Origin: Bacillus testis
GTDB taxonomy: Bacteria; Bacillota; Bacilli; Bacillales; DSM-1321
Length of the DNA stretch: 64,000 nucleotides
NCBI RefSeq assembly: GCF_001243895.1
Contig: NZ_LN851186.1
Location: 32,096 to 96,095, forward strand
Direction of reading: 5' to 3'
Below are positions 61,948 to 64,000 of the stretch, piece after piece. Numbering within the stretch: position 1 is the first letter of the stretch; each line of letters starts with the position of its first letter. Under the pieces are notes generated by a model. That model was given only the letters and a program-made list of their open reading frames with translations, had not been told where the DNA came from and did no database searches. Both the position numbers and the translations under genes were made by a program.

Positions 61948-63198
61948 TTAAGAAATTTGCGCTTCTTTTGTTTCCAATACTTCAACTGTTGGCTGAACTT
62001 TTGGATCTTTAATTAATGTGAAGTATGAAATGATATTGAATGTTAGAACAATTCCTCCTATGATGAAGTACACATTGCTGAAGCCGATTGAGTCATACAG
62101 CTTGCCGAACACCGGTGAAAGGAAAGCCGCCGCAATCGCGCTTGAGAATTGGAAGCCCACCAAATACAAGGTAGAAGAAAGGCGGTTATCAAAGTTTTGA
62201 GCCAAGTATTTAAAGACAGCAATCAACATAATTGGCAACTCCAATGCATGCAGCATCTTCATGCAGGATATGCCGATTGGTTCAACAGCCAAACCGGAAC
62301 CGATGATACGTGTCGCCATAATGAATCCTGCCAGAATAAGCGATCTTTTCGCTCCAAGTTTATTGACGATAAAAGGTGCTGCAAACATCATGCCTGCTTC
62401 CATGAAGACCTGGAATGAATTCAGATAGCCATATAGCTGATTACCCGTGCTTACATCTGAGAATAAGGATGAGAAGTAAATCGGGAACTGTTGGTCATAT
62501 ACAGAGTAAAAACATACTACACCGAATACATACAGAACGAAGAACCAGAATTTTTTCAATTTCAATAGTGAGAATACATCTTTCATCTTGATTGGCTCTT
62601 CTTTTTGTTCATCGCTTACTGCCGATGTTTCGATTTTTGTCAGAAGCAGAATGGCAACCAAACAGATGGCTGATCCCGAAGCGAGCCAGAAATTGATATT
62701 AGGATTGATATTGAACAATTGTCCAGCGAAGAAGGTAGCTGCAGCCCATCCTAGAGATCCCCACATTCTTGATTTTCCGTATTCAAAATCACATTTACGT
62801 CCAATTTTTTCAATGTATGATTCTACTGCTCCACATCCCGCCTGGAATGCTGCACCAAGGTATAAACCACCAACGATTGCTCCAAGCAGAATATTATATT
62901 TCAATAATGGTCCGTATATATAGATAAAGAATGGCCCGGCAAACACAAGCAGCCCTACAATGAACCACAGCACATGCTTTTTAAGGCCGATTTTATCGGA
63001 TACTACTCCGTAAAGCGGTTGCATAACCAACGCTACGATCGCGTTTGCAGAAAAGATAATACCAGTGTGTGCTCCGCTCAACTGAATGTCCTGCCCCAGC
63101 CAAATGGAAAATAGAGACATACAGGATGACCAGGTGAAAAAATAGAAGAAGAAAAATGCGCTCAATAACCAATAATTTCGTTTTGCTCCAATACTCAT
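61948..63198 (-). CDS. MFS sucrose/oligosaccharide:H+ symporter (LacY/CscB family)
   Basis: A 416-residue twelve-helix transporter. LacY-family traits: FFFFYFFTWSSCMSLFSIWL in helix 1, QPLYGVVSDKIGLKKHVLWF at loop 2-3, GCGAVESYIEKIGRKCDFEY and RMWGSLGWAAATFFAG (the Glu and Arg of the sugar site), then ALELPIMLIAVFKYLAQNFD. Brings sucrose in with a proton; scrB and scrK follow. Upstream are LacI-type and cre-like sites. Confidence 0.9.
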   Translation of the reverse strand: MSIGAKRNYWLLSAFFFFYFFTWSSCMSLFSIWLGQDIQLSGAHTGIIFSANAIVALVMQPLYGVVSDKIGLKKHVLWFIVGLLVFAGPFFIYIYGPLLKYNILLGAIVGGLYLGAAFQAGCGAVESYIEKIGRKCDFEYGKSRMWGSLGWAAATFFAGQLFNINPNINFWLASGSAICLVAILLLTKIETSAVSDEQKEEPIKMKDVFSLLKLKKFWFFVLYVFGVVCFYSVYDQQFPIYFSSLFSDVSTGNQLYGYLNSFQVFMEAGMMFAAPFIVNKLGAKRSLILAGFIMATRIIGSGLAVEPIGISCMKMLHALELPIMLIAVFKYLAQNFDNRLSSTLYLVGFQFSSAIAAAFLSPVFGKLYDSIGFSNVYFIIGGIVLTFNIISYFTLIKDPKVQPTVEVLETKEAQIS

Positions 63199-63246
63199 AG
63201 CTGAATCACGTTCCTCTCGTGCCTGATTGAAGATTCATGTTGCTTA

Positions 63247-63293
63247 GTTAATCGTTTACGTAATCGATTAATTAAATTATAAAAGCGCTTTCA
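63247..63293. promoter_or_regulatory. Operators upstream of the sucrose operon
   Basis: The palindrome TAATCGATTA (63261-63270), with GTTAATCGTTTACG just left of it, resembles LacI-family operators. TAAAAGCGCTTTCA (63280-63293; reversed TGAAAGCGCTTTTA) fits cre at 13 of 14 positions. A weaker cre-like AGAAAGCGTTTTCG is at 63333-63346. Confidence 0.65.
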
Positions 63294-63433
63294 TAAATCG
63301 TCAATACAAAATGTTATCCCAGAAAAATAAAAAGAAAGCGTTTTCGAAAATTAGTCATTATTTTTCCTTTTTTATAGGAAAAGGAGAAAGAAACAGCGAA
63401 TATTGAAAACAACAAAGGAAGGAGGGCTGCCAG

Positions 63434-63694
63434 ATGGTGCAATTTTTCACCAATCGTACATACAAAGTCGTTGAAAGGCATTATGTACAAGGGTATGAGG
63501 TGTTGATCAAACAAAATGAGCATAAAGAGCGGCTTGTAAGTGTGATTTCTTCCGCCCCTGCTGTCTGTGCGGATCTCAAACTGACATCCGGCGGACTGAG
63601 CTATACCGTCTATGACAGCATCTCCTATTCCCCCCGGATTGAATTGCCAATCGAATTGTTCAATGACATCCTGGGTATTTATCTGCAAAAGTAA
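63434..63694 (+). CDS. Hypothetical 86-residue protein
   Basis: ATG at 63434, eight bases after a strong AAGGAGG. The product is soluble and beta-rich by eye (RTYKVVERHYVQGYEVLIKQ; SPRIELPIELFNDILGIYLQ), with no known family. It lies on the plus strand between the regulator and transporter genes of the sucrose locus, with its own terminator, so it is not part of the operon. Confidence 0.75.
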   Translation: MVQFFTNRTYKVVERHYVQGYEVLIKQNEHKERLVSVISSAPAVCADLKLTSGGLSYTVYDSISYSPRIELPIELFNDILGIYLQK

Positions 63695-63710
63695 TTCGCC
63701 CATAAAGCAG

Positions 63711-63736
63711 AAAAAGACCTTCATAGAGGTCTTTTT
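63711..63736 (+). terminator. Bidirectional terminator
   Basis: AAAAAGACCT and AGGTCTTTTT arms around TCATAG. Confidence 0.88.
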
Positions 63737-63743
63737 ATCCCGT

Positions 63744-63786
63744 TCCGGGGGATGAATAAAAACCCCCGCCTATTTCAAACTTTCTT
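63744..63786. repeat. Interspersed hairpin repeat, diverged copy 3
   Basis: CCGGGGGATGAATAAAAACC and then CCCGCC, followed by a reduced tail CAAACTTTCTTTTA, ending at the stop of the LacI-type gene. Similar to copies at 16329 and 59209. Confidence 0.5.
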
Positions 63787-64000
63787 TTACGTTGATTGCC
63801 GCACAACCAGTGAAGTGGGCAATACATAATCGCAACCGGCTCCCTGCTTTTCTGCCTTGATTCGTGCAAGCAGTACCTCCGCAGCTTTTACTCCCATTTC
63901 ATAGGCAGGTTGCTTCACACAGGTTAATGGCGGATTAAGCACCTTCAAGATTTCATAATCATCGAAACCGACGACCGCCATTTCATCTGGTATGCCGATC
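63787..64000 (-). CDS. LacI-family regulator, C-terminal part (probable sucrose repressor)
   Basis: About 70 C-terminal residues are visible (IPDEMAVVGFDDYEILKVLN, then PPLTCVKQPAYEMGVKAAEV), the effector-domain end of a LacI/GalR protein; the gene continues past the window. Position beside the sucrose genes and the TAATCGATTA operator suggests ScrR, the sucrose repressor. Confidence 0.87.
   Translation of the reverse strand, partial: IGIPDEMAVVGFDDYEILKVLNPPLTCVKQPAYEMGVKAAEVLLARIKAEKQGAGCDYVLPTSLVVRQST

Noticed and set aside
63314..63724. 136-codon minus-strand frame before the sucrose operon
   Set aside because: It overlaps a plus-strand gene with a much better ribosome site, and would cover the operators and terminator.
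1..64000. tRNA, rRNA, CRISPR arrays and prophage
   Set aside because: No cloverleaf, ribosomal RNA stretch, regular direct-repeat array or phage structural gene was recognised on either strand.

Overview
The window looks like the chromosome of a low-to-moderate GC Gram-positive rod of the family Bacillaceae. The evidence is strong AGGAGG-type ribosome binding sites, frequent TTG and GTG starts, sigma-A promoters, lipobox lipoproteins, CcpA-type cre sites, a complete LiaFSR module with LiaI/LiaH, a bacterial nitric oxide synthase, and a TxpA/BsrG-like type I toxin. A full-length glutaminyl-tRNA synthetase (glnS) is unusual for Bacillus relatives. I cannot name the species.

Layout. 0-5 kb: end of a CBS gene, then a CUT1 sugar ABC operon (binding protein, two permeases, LacI regulator) with two cre/LacI-like operators. 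5-8 kb: an HEPN-CBS fusion, 6-phosphogluconolactonase, and a methyltransferase with an extra N-terminal domain. 8-12.4 kb: the cell-envelope stress module liaI-liaH-liaF-liaS-liaR, with tandem repeats of about 152 bp between liaI and liaH and a 7-4-7 LiaR-type box upstream. 13 kb: a 27-residue hydrophobic toxin with an antisense RNA on the other strand and a perfect LexA box at its promoter. 13.5-21 kb: histidine phosphatase, purU, DegV/FakB protein, glnS, and a very large secreted PIG-L deacetylase. 21-28.5 kb: an AT-rich accessory stretch with two GNAT acetyltransferases, a lipoprotein nuclease, a CPBP protease, an IS110-family element with a structured RNA-like leader, broken cold-shock and membrane genes, and an IS3-family element. 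Short degenerate repeats are scattered through it.

28.5-35.2 kb is a five-gene operon: Fbp-class binding protein, ATPase, double-length permease, argininosuccinate-lyase-like enzyme and BadF/GlcNAc-kinase-like enzyme. It looks like import, lyase cleavage and phosphorylation of one unidentified substrate. It is my main candidate for an uncharacterised pathway. 35.5-48.5 kb: dicarboxylate symporter, small membrane protein, SDR reductase, DedA protein, a two-component system, a Rex-boxed formate/nitrite transporter, a GntR-controlled ABC operon, a YdhK-like lipoprotein, ridA, and a frameshifted YheO/DauR-type regulator. 49-55 kb: pepT, a CorC/HlyC-type protein, a nucleotidyltransferase, nitric oxide synthase and a VOC protein. 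55-64 kb: murein recycling (amiE-nagZ, cre site), then a sucrose operon (MFS transporter, scrB, scrK) with a LacI-type regulator running off the end.

No rRNA, tRNA or CRISPR array was seen. Coordinates of starts were chosen from ribosome binding sites. Several predicted starts are TTG or GTG and are marked as such.
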